This document shows, piece by piece, positions 34,578 through 42,399 of a stretch of 48,318 bases of DNA. The number at the start of each line of letters is the position of its first letter. Position 1 is the first letter of the stretch. The position numbers were made by a program, and so were the translations under genes. The DNA comes from Pelagimonas sp. (GTDB taxonomy: Bacteria; Pseudomonadota; Alphaproteobacteria; Rhodobacterales; Rhodobacteraceae), in the NCBI GenBank assembly GCA_025210345.1, contig JAOARX010000003.1:1-48318 (forward strand), read 5' to 3'. The notes under the pieces are model-generated. The model saw only the letters and a list, made by a program, of their open reading frames with translations. It ran no database searches and was not told the DNA's origin.

Positions 34578-35132
34578 ATGTCACTGGAAGATCAAAAGAA
34601 ATCCGCCCGAAAGGCCGCGTTTGCGCGCCGAAAACAGGCCTATGAGACCGCGCCGCGTGGTCGCTCGGGCAAGCTCAGCGAAGTGCTGGCAGGCTATCGT
34701 GGTGTGCCGCTCGCGGGCTATATGCCCATCCGGACGGAAATCGATCCGCTTCCCGCCATGTGCGAGGCCGCCGCCCACGGCCCTGTCAGCGTGCCGGTGA
34801 TCGAAGCCCAGGGCAGGCCGCTGAAATTCGCCGAGTGGCAGCCCGGCTGTGAGATGACCGATGGCCCGTTCGGAGCGCAAATCCCCGTGACACTTAACCT
34901 CTTTGAGCCAGAGATTTTGATTGTGCCCCTGGTGGCATTCAGCAAAGACGGCGGGCGTCTGGGCTATGGCGGGGGGTTCTATGACCGGACGCTTGAACTC
35001 TTGCGCGCCAAGCGGCCGACCCTCGCGATCGGATTTGCTTTTGGTGCCCAGGAAGCGGCCGATCTGCCGCTTGAGCCCACGGATCAACCGCTGGACCTGA
35101 TCGTCACCGAAAACCAGATATTTGAGATCTGA
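34578..35132 (+). CDS. 5-formyltetrahydrofolate cyclo-ligase
   Basis: A 184-residue enzyme that converts 5-formyl-THF to 5,10-methenyl-THF with ATP. The N-terminus is basic (KKSARKAAFARRKQAYE). The family's ATP/Mg segment LIVPLVAFSKDGGRLGYGGG is present near residues 113-132, followed by FYDRTLELL and the C-terminal ADLPLEPTDQPLDLIVTE. Size and motifs match the family. It is probably in one transcript with mgtE (12-base gap, GGAG site). Confidence 0.92.
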   Translation: MSLEDQKKSARKAAFARRKQAYETAPRGRSGKLSEVLAGYRGVPLAGYMPIRTEIDPLPAMCEAAAHGPVSVPVIEAQGRPLKFAEWQPGCEMTDGPFGAQIPVTLNLFEPEILIVPLVAFSKDGGRLGYGGGFYDRTLELLRAKRPTLAIGFAFGAQEAADLPLEPTDQPLDLIVTENQIFEI

Positions 35133-35162
35133 TTTCGATCCACACAGGGGTTTCTTTGGGTC

Positions 35163-35212
35163 GCAAATATCCCGGGGGGAATTCTCTGAAAGAGAAGGGG
35201 GGCAGCGCCCCC
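35163..35212 (-). repeat. Three-part intergenic repeat, copy 1 (downstream of purD)
   Basis: Read on the minus strand: GGGGGCGCTGCCCCC (a 6-bp stem with a 3-base loop), then a hairpin TTCTCT-TTC-AGAGAA, then CCCCCGGGATATTTG. The outer parts are repeated in copy 2 at 36609-36655, while the central hairpin differs. Located between the 5-formyl-THF cyclo-ligase gene and purD. Confidence 0.7.
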
Positions 35213-35217
35213 AACCC

Positions 35218-35238
35218 GCTGGCGCCCCAGGCGCCAGC
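35218..35238 (-). terminator. GC-rich hairpin after purD
   Basis: GCTGGCGCC (35218-35226) and GGCGCCAGC (35230-35238) form a perfect 9-bp stem with a 3-base loop downstream of the purD stop. In the purD transcript it is followed directly by the GGGGGC-GCT-GCCCCC stem and a pyrimidine-rich stretch, so the two together may end transcription. Confidence 0.55.
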
Positions 35239-35297
35239 CAATCTTGCGCTAGAGCGCGCCAGCCAATGTCGCTTTAGAGTGCGCGCCAGCCAATGTC
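35231..35297 (-). repeat. Three tandem copies of the purD 3' end
   Basis: GCGCCAGCCAAT occurs at 35231, 35256 and 35283. Read on the minus strand, the first copy met is the true end of purD (residues DIGWRAL then stop). The second again reads DIGWRAL followed by a stop in its own frame, and the third a diverged IGWR. Unit spacing is 27 and 25 bases. The last coding codons of purD have therefore been duplicated twice into its 3' untranslated region. Confidence 0.75.
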
Positions 35298-36536
35298 GCG
35301 ACGACAAAACCCATCCGGCCAATCCGTCGCGTCGACCAACGCATATGCGCGCGCGCGCGCCTCTTGCAGTGTTGCGCCCCGCGCGGTTGCATTCAGAACC
35401 CGGCCACCGGTGGCAACGATGCCCCCGTCTTTTTCCGCGGTGCCCGCATGGAACATCATGTTCATGCTGTCCTCGGGAAGACTGTCCAGCCCTTTGATCA
35501 CCGTGCCTTTTTCATAGCTACCCGGATATCCTTTTGCGGCCAGAACCACGGTCATCGCATGGTCATCTGCCCAATTGACCTGCGCCTCGTCCAGGCGCCC
35601 TTCGGCGCAGGCATGCATCAGATCAAAGGCCTGAGCGCCCAGCCGCAGCATCAGAACCTGACACTCGGGATCGCCGAACCGTACGTTGTATTCCACCAGA
35701 CGGGGTTGACCATTTTCGATCATCAGACCGGCATATAGCACACCCTGGTAGGGCATGCCCCGCTTGGCCATTTCCGCCATCGTCGGGCGAATGATCTCTT
35801 CCATGGCTTTTTGCGCAATCGCGTCGGTCAGAACCGGCGCGGGGGAATAGGCGCCCATCCCACCGGTGTTCAGCCCGGTGTCACCTTCGCCCACGCGCTT
35901 GTGATCTTGTGCCGTGCCAATCGGGAGACAGGTTTCACCGTCAACAAGGATGAAAAACGAGGCCTCTTCACCGGTCATGAACTCTTCGATCACCACCTCG
36001 GCGCCCGCACCGCCAAAGGCGCCGCCGAACATATCGTCGATGGCGGCACAGGCCTCTTCGACGGTCTGCGCGATGATCACACCCTTGCCCGCAGCCAGCC
36101 CATCGGCCTTGACGACAATCGGCGCCCCCTGGGCCGTTGCATAGGCTTTGGCCTGGTCCGCATCGGTGAAATGTCCATAGGCCGCCGTGGGGGCCTGTGC
36201 CGCGTCGCAGATTTCCTTGGTAAAGCTTTTCGACGCCTCAAGTTTCGCCGCCGCCGCCGAGGGGCCGAAGACCAGAAACCCTGCCTCGCGCAGGCGGTCT
36301 GCCACGCCCGCCGCAAGCGGGGCTTCTGGGCCGACAATCACCAGATCCACGGCGTTCTCATGGGCGAATTCGCACACGGCGCCACCGTCATTGATGTCAA
36401 AGCTGGCGCATTCGGCAATCTTGGCGATGCCGGCATTGCCGGGCGCGACGATCAGCTTGTCACATTTGGGGTTTTGCAACGTCGCCCAAGCCAGGGCATG
36501 TTCGCGTCCGCCGCTTCCTAGGATGAGGATATTCAT
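35274..36536 (-). CDS. purD: Phosphoribosylamine--glycine ligase
   Basis: A 420-residue ATP-grasp enzyme of purine synthesis (GAR synthetase). It begins with the N-domain phrase MNILILGSGGREHALAWA, followed by IVGPEAPLAAGVADRL. The ATP-grasp part includes PIVVKADGLAAGKGVIIAQT and the metal site in VEYNVRFGDPECQVLMLRL. Length is normal. The end (DIGWRAL) is normal for the family apart from the missing last few residues. Terminal codons are repeated twice downstream. It is divergent from xseA, with a repeat element between them. Confidence 0.95.
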   Translation of the reverse strand: MNILILGSGGREHALAWATLQNPKCDKLIVAPGNAGIAKIAECASFDINDGGAVCEFAHENAVDLVIVGPEAPLAAGVADRLREAGFLVFGPSAAAAKLEASKSFTKEICDAAQAPTAAYGHFTDADQAKAYATAQGAPIVVKADGLAAGKGVIIAQTVEEACAAIDDMFGGAFGGAGAEVVIEEFMTGEEASFFILVDGETCLPIGTAQDHKRVGEGDTGLNTGGMGAYSPAPVLTDAIAQKAMEEIIRPTMAEMAKRGMPYQGVLYAGLMIENGQPRLVEYNVRFGDPECQVLMLRLGAQAFDLMHACAEGRLDEAQVNWADDHAMTVVLAAKGYPGSYEKGTVIKGLDSLPEDSMNMMFHAGTAEKDGGIVATGGRVLNATARGATLQEARARAYALVDATDWPDGFCRRDIGWRAL

Positions 36537-36608
36537 GTGATGCGCCTCGCTATGCGTTGAGATGTTGAGGCGCTTTTAGGCGAGCGCGGCCCGCGTGGAA
36601 AGGGGGGA

Positions 36609-36655
36609 GGGGGCGCTGCCCCCGCGCGCTAATGGCGCGCCCCCCGGGATATTTG
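36609..36655 (+). repeat. Three-part intergenic repeat, copy 2 (upstream of xseA)
   Basis: Plus strand: GGGGGCGCTGCCCCC (36609-36623), central hairpin GCGCGC-TAATG-GCGCGC (36624-36640), then CCCCCGGGATATTTG (36641-36655). It matches copy 1 at 35163-35212 in both flanks but on the opposite strand, so purD lies between two inverted copies. Confidence 0.7.
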
Positions 36656-36731
36656 TGAAAAGATGAAGCGCAGGGTGGTTTTGTTCCCGATCTGTTTTGG
36701 TAATATCGACGCGAACAGGCGAGGTAGGCAC

Positions 36732-38273
36732 ATGGATCTGATCGAAGAAGGGCAGGCGGGGAATACACCGGAGTTTTCGGTGTCCGAACTGTCCGGCGCG
36801 GTCAAGCGCACGATTGAAGGTGAGTTTGCATTTGTGCGAGTCCGTGGCGAAATCGGCCGGGTGAGCCGCCCGAGGTCCGGCCATATCTATCTGGATCTCA
36901 AGGATGATCGCGCGGTGATCTCGGGGGTGATGTGGAAGGGGGTCGCCGCGCGTCAGCAAACCCAGCCCGAAGAGGGGATGGAAGTCATTGCCACCGGCAA
37001 GCTGACCACGTTTCCGGGGCAATCGAAATACCAGATCGTGATTGAAGAAATCCGTCCCGCAGGGGCGGGGGCGCTGATGGCCATGCTGGAAAAGCGCAAG
37101 GCGATGCTTCAGGCGGAGGGGCTGTTTGAGGCGTCGCGCAAGCAGGCGCTGCCGTATCTGCCCGAGGTGATCGGGGTTGTGACTTCGCCTTCGGGGGCGG
37201 TGATCCGGGATATCCTGCATCGCTTGCGCGACCGTTTTCCACGCAAGGTGCTGATCTGGCCCGTGGCGGTGCAAGGCACGGCCTGTGCGCCAGAGGTGGC
37301 GCGCGCGATCGAAGGGTTCAATCGATTGACCCCGGGCGGGGCCTTGCCACGGCCGGATTTGCTGATTGTCGCCCGTGGCGGTGGGTCGGTCGAGGATCTT
37401 TGGGGCTTTAACGAAGAGATCGTGGCGCGGGCCGCTGCGGCCAGTGACATCCCGCTGATTTCCGCCGTAGGACACGAGACCGACACGACCTTGATTGATT
37501 TCGTTTCTGACAAACGCGCCCCCACACCCACCGCAGCAGCGGAACTGGCGGTTCCGGTGCGGATGGAATTGATGGCGCTGGTGGGGGACTTTGGGCAGCG
37601 CATGACGCGGGCTTTGACGCAACGTGTTGACATGCGTGGCCAACGCCTGCGCGATCTTGGGCGCGCGTTGCCGAAACCCGAAGACCTTGTCAGTGGCGCG
37701 CGCCAGCGGCTTGATCTGGCATCCGAGCGTCTGCCAAATGGGCTGCGACGTCTTGTGGCGGTTCAAACCGTGCGCCTGTCTGAGGCGAGCGGGACGCTGC
37801 GTCCAGGAATTCTGATGCGCATGATTTCCGCTGAACAGGCGCGGCTGGCAGACCGTGGGGGACGCTTGCAACCGGCGCTGATGCGCGGCGTGGCCATGCG
37901 CCAAGAGGCTTTGAAACAAAGGGTCGAACGGCTGTCCGCGCGTGGGATCGAACGCGACATTGCCAATGGGCGCGAGCGTCTTGAAGGCCTGTCACGGCGG
38001 CTGCACGATGCGCAATCGAGCCGTGTGACGGATTTGACCAAGCGCCTGGAGAACCTGGACCGCCTGCGCGAGACGCTGGGGTACAAGAACACGCTTGCGC
38101 GGGGCTATGCGGTGGTTCGCCATGACACACAGGTCATCACCACCAAGACCGCGGCGGAAGAGGCTGGCGCGCTTGAGATCGAGTTCCAGGATGGCATCTA
38201 TCGGCTGGGGGACGGCAAACCCGCGCGCAAGGCATCAAAGCCCAAGCCGCCGGAACAGGGGAGCCTGTTTTGA
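36732..38273 (+). CDS. xseA: Exodeoxyribonuclease VII large subunit
   Basis: A 513-residue nuclease subunit that degrades single-stranded DNA together with XseB. An N-terminal OB-fold (about 15-110, with VRGEIGRVSRPRSGHIYLDL) is followed by the catalytic domain (VIGVVTSPSGAVIRDILHRL, LIVARGGGSVEDLWGFNEE, SAVGHETDTTLIDFVSDKRA). A long coiled-coil region completes it, ending with LARGYAVV and the short C-terminal segment. The ATG at 36732 with GAGGTAGG upstream was preferred to 36663, which adds unconserved residues. No xseB is adjacent. Confidence 0.95.
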   Translation: MDLIEEGQAGNTPEFSVSELSGAVKRTIEGEFAFVRVRGEIGRVSRPRSGHIYLDLKDDRAVISGVMWKGVAARQQTQPEEGMEVIATGKLTTFPGQSKYQIVIEEIRPAGAGALMAMLEKRKAMLQAEGLFEASRKQALPYLPEVIGVVTSPSGAVIRDILHRLRDRFPRKVLIWPVAVQGTACAPEVARAIEGFNRLTPGGALPRPDLLIVARGGGSVEDLWGFNEEIVARAAAASDIPLISAVGHETDTTLIDFVSDKRAPTPTAAAELAVPVRMELMALVGDFGQRMTRALTQRVDMRGQRLRDLGRALPKPEDLVSGARQRLDLASERLPNGLRRLVAVQTVRLSEASGTLRPGILMRMISAEQARLADRGGRLQPALMRGVAMRQEALKQRVERLSARGIERDIANGRERLEGLSRRLHDAQSSRVTDLTKRLENLDRLRETLGYKNTLARGYAVVRHDTQVITTKTAAEEAGALEIEFQDGIYRLGDGKPARKASKPKPPEQGSLF

Positions 38274-38369
38274 TCGGTTGGACCCGGCTGGGCCGACAGC
38301 GGGGTTTCCTTTTGTGCTGCGCTCGCATAAGCTTTTCTGCAATGCTGCATCGCCTGAGGAGGGGAGCCT

Positions 38370-38915
38370 GTGGCCAACACAGAAAAACCATTGCTGATCA
38401 AGCGCTACGCGAGCCGTCGGCTTTATAACACCGAGACATCGGATTACGTCACGCTAGAGGATATCGCGGGGTTCATCCGCAAGGGTCGTGACGTGCAGAT
38501 CGTTGATCTGAAATCGGGTGACGACCTGACGCGCCAGTACCTGTTGCAGATCGTGGCCGAGCATGAATCCAAAGGCGAAAGTGTATTGCCGATCAACGTG
38601 TTGACCGATCTGGTGCGGTCCTACACGACGCAGGCCACCAGCTCTGTCCCGCAGTTCCTGGCCGCCAGTTTCGAGATGTTCCGCGACAGCCAATCCAAAT
38701 GGGTCGAGAACATGACGCCGATGAACCCTATGGCCAAGGGAATCGAGGCAATGCAAGCGCAGCAAGAGGCGTTTTTCAAGGCGATGACGGGGGGGGCGAT
38801 GCAGACGTCTCCCGCTTCGGAACAAGAGCCCGCAGAAGAAGAGGCCGAAGACCTTGATGCCATAAAGAAACAACTGGCCGATTTGCAAAATAAGCTGTCC
38901 AAACTGGATAAGTAA
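38370..38915 (+). CDS. phaR: Polyhydroxyalkanoate synthesis repressor PhaR
   Basis: A 181-residue regulator of PHA storage. The N-terminal DNA- and PHB-binding domain reads IKRYASRRLYNTETSDYVTL (9-28) and ends with LRQYLLQIV-type sequence (TRQYLLQIV). The PHB accumulation domain follows, and the C-terminus is an acidic coiled coil (KKQLADLQNKLSKLDK). It represses phasin genes until granules form. The start is GTG at 38370 with a strong GAGGAGGGG site. No pha synthase gene is in this window. A terminator follows. Confidence 0.92.
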   Translation: MANTEKPLLIKRYASRRLYNTETSDYVTLEDIAGFIRKGRDVQIVDLKSGDDLTRQYLLQIVAEHESKGESVLPINVLTDLVRSYTTQATSSVPQFLAASFEMFRDSQSKWVENMTPMNPMAKGIEAMQAQQEAFFKAMTGGAMQTSPASEQEPAEEEAEDLDAIKKQLADLQNKLSKLDK

Positions 38916-38937
38916 GCGGTACTTCTGTTGGTGTTGG

Positions 38938-38963
38938 AAGGCGGGGCAAGTTCCTCGCCTTTT
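38938..38963 (+). terminator. Rho-independent terminator after phaR
   Basis: AAGGCGGGG and CCTCGCCTT form a 9-bp stem with one mismatch and a 6-base loop, followed by T residues to 38963. Confidence 0.7.
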
Positions 38964-39044
38964 GTGTGACTGCCATCGAATGGCCTGGTGGCGCTGTCTC
39001 GGGCCGCGGCCCCCCGATCAAAGGGGACCCGTGGCAGACAGGCG

Positions 39045-40589
39045 CTAGAACTCGGTGTTCAGGGCGTTGGCTGCGGGGATCTCGCGTTCGCGGCGGGCGA
39101 TATAGTCCATGAGCGCTTCGCCTTTTGCGGGATCGAGTGTGGGCTCTTGGTATTCTGACAAGAGCTTGCGGGCATATTCCAGCGCGCGCTGCGTGATTTC
39201 CTTTTCCCCCTCGGCTGTCCACTGTTCGATCGAATTGTTGTCGAACAGCTCTGGCATGAAATACGCGCTTTGAAAGTTCTCTTGCGTGTGTGGATGACCC
39301 AGAAAATGCCCCCCCGGACCGATATCAGACACCGCCGCGATGGCATCGTCGAAACCGGACCATTTGGGGCCTTCGGCCATGCGGTATGCCATGGCGCATT
39401 GTTCGGCATCGACCACGAATTTCGCCATGGAACAGTGCATGCCGGCCTCGTTCCAGCCTGCGGAATGCCAGATATAGTTTGCGCCCGCGTGGACCACGGC
39501 ACTCAGTGTTGTCGCGCTCTCATAGCCCGCTTGTGCATCAAAGGTCTTGGCCCCGCCCAGCGTGTTAGACGTACGCCAGGGAACGTCATAATAGCGCGCC
39601 ATCTGGCCGATCATGAAGTTCATCAGGCTGATTTCGGGCGTGCCCGCCATCGGGGCGCCGGACTTCATGCTGACGGTGGACAGGTAATGGCCATAGATCG
39701 CGGGCGCCCCCTTGCGGATCACTTGCGTATAGGCCAGGGCGCTCAGGGCTTCGGCGTTCAACTGGGCGACGGTCGCGGGAACGTTTGCGGGCGTATTGGC
39801 CCCGCCCAGCACGAAGGGCGAGCACAAAACCGGCTGGTTGCGCCGGCAAAAGGCGCGCATGGCCCCCAGCATGGTTTCGTCCCAGACCAGAGGGCTGTTG
39901 CCGTTGCAGTTGCCCGTGGTGACGGGATGAGTTTCCAAGAACTCATCGCCAAACAAGATGGCGCACATGTCCATCACGTCTTCGGCGTTCTTTGCAGATG
40001 TGGTCATGCCCATGAACATTTTGTCCGAATGCTTCATCGACGAATAGGTGATGCGCAGATGTCGCTGACTGATCGGGTGATCATAGGGCTCGACGATATG
40101 GTGGGCGCTGGAATGCAGCGCCGGAAGCATGTGGCTGAGTTTGTGAAAGTCTGCCAGATCCGCAAGCGTGGGATTGCGGCGCACGTCATCGAGATCGCGC
40201 AAATACGGGGCGCCGGTCATCGGCACGAACACCGCGTGCCGTCCACCCAGGGCCACGTTCTTGAGCGGATCGCGGGCATGATAGGTGAACTGCGACGGGA
40301 TTGTTGTGATCAGTTCGCGCACCAAACCCCTGTCAAGGAACACTTTTTCCCCGTCTATCTTTGCCCCGACGCGTCGCCAATCCTCAAGGGCAACCGGATC
40401 GCGAAACTGCACGCCGACATTTTCCAGGATCTCCATCGACGCAGTGTCGATCTGTTCGACCTGGGCGCCATTCATGACTTCGCACAGCGGTAAGGCCCCT
40501 TTGAGGCCGGGCAACATATCATGGTTCGGGGCGGTGCGGATGGCGCGGCGGGCGGCGCGGCCCCCCGAGCGTGTGCGGATCATGGACAT
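39045..40589 (-). CDS. MttB-family trimethylamine/glycine betaine corrinoid methyltransferase homologue
   Basis: A 514-residue member of the MttB (COG5598) superfamily. Family phrases include MEILENVGVQFRDP, MTGAPYLRDLDDVRRNPTLAD, TTGNCNGNSPLVWDETMLGA, and GAGANYIW-type sequence (HAGANYIWHSAGW). No in-frame amber codon is present, so it is a non-pyrrolysine homologue like the glycine betaine methyltransferases. It should move a methyl group from a quaternary amine to a corrinoid protein, but no corrinoid protein or activase gene is next to it. The ATG at 40589 follows AGGAGAAA; ATG 40583 is an alternative. It is the last core gene before the tRNA-Ser accessory zone. Confidence 0.88.
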   Translation of the reverse strand: MSMIRTRSGGRAARRAIRTAPNHDMLPGLKGALPLCEVMNGAQVEQIDTASMEILENVGVQFRDPVALEDWRRVGAKIDGEKVFLDRGLVRELITTIPSQFTYHARDPLKNVALGGRHAVFVPMTGAPYLRDLDDVRRNPTLADLADFHKLSHMLPALHSSAHHIVEPYDHPISQRHLRITYSSMKHSDKMFMGMTTSAKNAEDVMDMCAILFGDEFLETHPVTTGNCNGNSPLVWDETMLGAMRAFCRRNQPVLCSPFVLGGANTPANVPATVAQLNAEALSALAYTQVIRKGAPAIYGHYLSTVSMKSGAPMAGTPEISLMNFMIGQMARYYDVPWRTSNTLGGAKTFDAQAGYESATTLSAVVHAGANYIWHSAGWNEAGMHCSMAKFVVDAEQCAMAYRMAEGPKWSGFDDAIAAVSDIGPGGHFLGHPHTQENFQSAYFMPELFDNNSIEQWTAEGEKEITQRALEYARKLLSEYQEPTLDPAKGEALMDYIARREREIPAANALNTEF

Positions 40590-41005
40590 GGGTTTCTCCT
40601 TTCCCCCAGCATCCACAGCGCGTATGGTGTGGCCATGTAGGCAACCGAAGCCCGCCCACATAAAACCGACACACCAAGAGGTATTTCCCGCTGGTGCGCC
40701 TGTTGGAACGCCTGCTGGCCCGAAAAAAAGATCAAGGTGCGTATTCCTTGACCCGTTTTGCAGTGATGCGCGCGGCAGAAACCACGCGTTGTGATTTGGC
40801 TCGGTATTGCTCCCACCAACATGACAGTGCAAGAGAGGGCGTCAGCGTAGGGTTCACCCGGTCTGAGAACAAAGGCCTGCGCATGTGCATATGTGGGATG
40901 GCGGCCCGTATCGATTGGGCGGCCAAAGTGGAATGCGGTTGGTGGTACCTGGTCTGCCAATCGTTTGTATCCTGCGGCTTTTGTCAGGCGCGCTGCAGCA
41001 CCAAA
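40590..41005. other. Region without recognisable gene
   Basis: Between mttB and the rusA-like remnant both strands contain open frames, but none has family resemblance or a good ribosome-binding site. The first 100 bases should hold the mttB promoter. The rest may be degraded island sequence, since the next feature is a phage-type pseudogene. Confidence 0.4.
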
Positions 41006-41007
41006 GC

Positions 41008-41220
41008 GATTTGCCCCTGGCCGCCGGCCAAATCCAGCCCCAACGGGTCGCAGCGATTTCCGCGGCAAGGCTGCCGCAGGCAAGGCTTACAAGGCCACCT
41101 GCGCCAAAGAGTGCTGGGCGCAACGTGTTCCCAAGATCGACGCAGAGCAGGTTTCTGTGTCAGTGACTTTCCACCCAGCCACGGCCCGTGCCTATGACCT
41201 CGACAACGCCCTGGCTATGG
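41008..41220 (+). pseudogene. RusA-like Holliday junction resolvase remnant
   Basis: The sequence reads ICPWPPAKSSPNGSQ in one frame (from about 41009), then shifts to another frame reading GKAAAGKAYKATCAKECWAQ, then VSVTFHPATARAYDLDNALA. This is the order of the phage RusA family (PWPP..LSPN, KAYK, TFHPP..R.YDLDN with metal aspartates). The frame change near 41050 and loss of the C-terminal half after DLDNALA show it is broken. It suggests that prophage sequence was present here before the islands decayed. Confidence 0.6.
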
Positions 41221-41224
41221 GCAG

Positions 41225-41500
41225 CCTCTTCGGCATCGCCGCCGGAGACGCCGCCAACCTTCTCAGGTGGGCGACATGATTTGGACGTCTCGGTCACATT
41301 CCGGGGATGGGTCAATGGTCTTCTCGGGAGACCATGCTTGTCATGGCGGAAGATGATTGACGCACAGCGCCAGCGTCGTCGGATGTGATGTAAGCTGATC
41401 TTGGGGTTCCCAAGCGTCGTAGGCGCTATGTCGGCGTCATACCTGTGTATGTCGCATTATCTGCCGTCCACCTTTGCTGTGGGTTGTTGATTTGACTGTA
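41225..41500. other. Region without recognisable gene; contains a 7-bp inverted repeat
   Basis: No credible frame was found. TGTTGAT (41485-41491) and ATCAACA (41500-41506) form an inverted repeat with an 8-base loop that overlaps the end of the adjacent integrase fragment. It could be a hairpin or the end of a lost insertion sequence. Confidence 0.35.
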
Positions 41501-42157
41501 TCAACAGGCCCTTTGCTGATGCAACTTGATTGGAACGTTGCCCTTCCCAAGTCTTTCTCGATGTTGCAGCCCAAGAATGGGTGCATCGGCAATGTGGGTT
41601 TGTGAGTAATCCCCGTTCAGCTTGGCCCGCAGCAGACGATCCGCCTCGATCTTCGCTCTCAGAAGGCCCGACCGGGCACGGTGGAGCGCCTGAAAGCGGC
41701 TTGTGAGGGTTTCCGGGGGGATGGCCCCCACGAGGGCGGTTGCGTCGCTCTGGATGCCGCTGGGAAAGTCCCTGACCGCAAGACGGCGACGAAGGAGGGC
41801 GAGCCGCGCTTCAATCTCGACAATACACTTTTCAACATCGACCTCGGCTTCGGGCGCGAAGATGTCGGCAAATTCCTGACCCCAATCCAGCGCCTCGCGA
41901 AAATAGTCACGAACCGCCTGATCTACGACTGCATCTTGCTCTTGAGCCATCCTCCGCGCCTCCGCCACCACGAGATCAACATGATTGCTGATTGCGCGGC
42001 ATCGCATCAGGGCCAATGATCGCTCAGTAGTCCTTAAGGAAATCTTAACCTCTTTTCGGCCTACCACATCCCATAAATCCTGCGGAACCGATGCACGAAA
42101 ATAGAAGACCCGCCCGCGCATAACCAGCCGTGGTGTAAAAGCCATCCTTGCCCTCAC
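41501..42157 (-). pseudogene. Site-specific integrase, N-terminal part (DUF6538 type), element 1
   Basis: The 218-residue frame starts like island tyrosine recombinases with an N-terminal DUF6538 DNA-binding domain: RLVMRGRVFYFRASVPQDLW (about 10-29), then KEVKISLRTTERSLALMRC. A helical core-binding region follows. The catalytic domain (R, HxxR, Y) is missing, so it is inactive; full-length relatives are over 400 residues. It begins with GTG at 42157, or ATG at 42145. A pair of ACTGTACCAG repeats overlaps and precedes the start, and an att repeat lies 83 bases upstream. It is homologous in layout to the integrase at 44738-45544. Confidence 0.7.
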
Positions 42158-42178
42158 TGTACCAGTTGACTGTACCAG
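42156..42178 (+). repeat. Direct repeat ACTGTACCAG x2 before integrase 1
   Basis: ACTGTACCAG occurs at 42156-42165 and 42169-42178 (period 13). A near-identical arrangement precedes the second integrase. Candidate arm-type integrase or excisionase sites. Confidence 0.55.
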
Positions 42179-42239
42179 GGCACGGATTTCGGCTTTCCCG
42201 AAAATCAGTATCGTTTTATATCAGCAGGTTAGCCATTTT

Positions 42240-42254
42240 ATGGCGGAGACGAAG
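42240..42254 (+). repeat. att direct repeat (left copy)
   Basis: ATGGCGGAGACGAAG, identical to 45636-45650 at the 3' end of tRNA-Ser. It would be the right end of element 1 and left end of element 2. Confidence 0.8.
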
Positions 42255-42328
42255 TCCGTCCTTTTGTCAGGGGCATTTTGTGTTTTATGTTTAAATTCAA
42301 TTAGTTAGAGTATTTCCCAAATGCCCAA

Positions 42329-42350
42329 TGTGTAGCAACTTGTGTAGCAA
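42329..42350 (+). repeat. Direct repeat TGTGTAGCAA x2 near left att
   Basis: TGTGTAGCAA at 42329-42338 and 42341-42350 (period 12). The TGTAGCA core is shared with the repeats before integrase 2 at the opposite end of the element, at a similar distance from the att core (about 75-96 bases). Candidate arm-type sites. Confidence 0.5.
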
Positions 42351-42399
42351 ACTATTACCGAACAATAGAAGCTACTCAAGCTATTATTAGGTGCATCAT

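Noticed and set aside
36576-37919. Minus-strand open frame of 447 codons over xseA
   Set aside because: Antisense shadow of xseA; the plus-strand protein has all family motifs.
39270-40493. Plus-strand open frame of 407 codons inside the mttB gene
   Set aside because: Antisense shadow; the composition is unnatural and the minus-strand protein matches its family throughout.
41343-41359. Possible third att copy (ATGGCGGAAGATGATTG) for the left end of element 1
   Set aside because: Only the first 8 bases match the 15-bp repeat, which is expected by chance in this composition.
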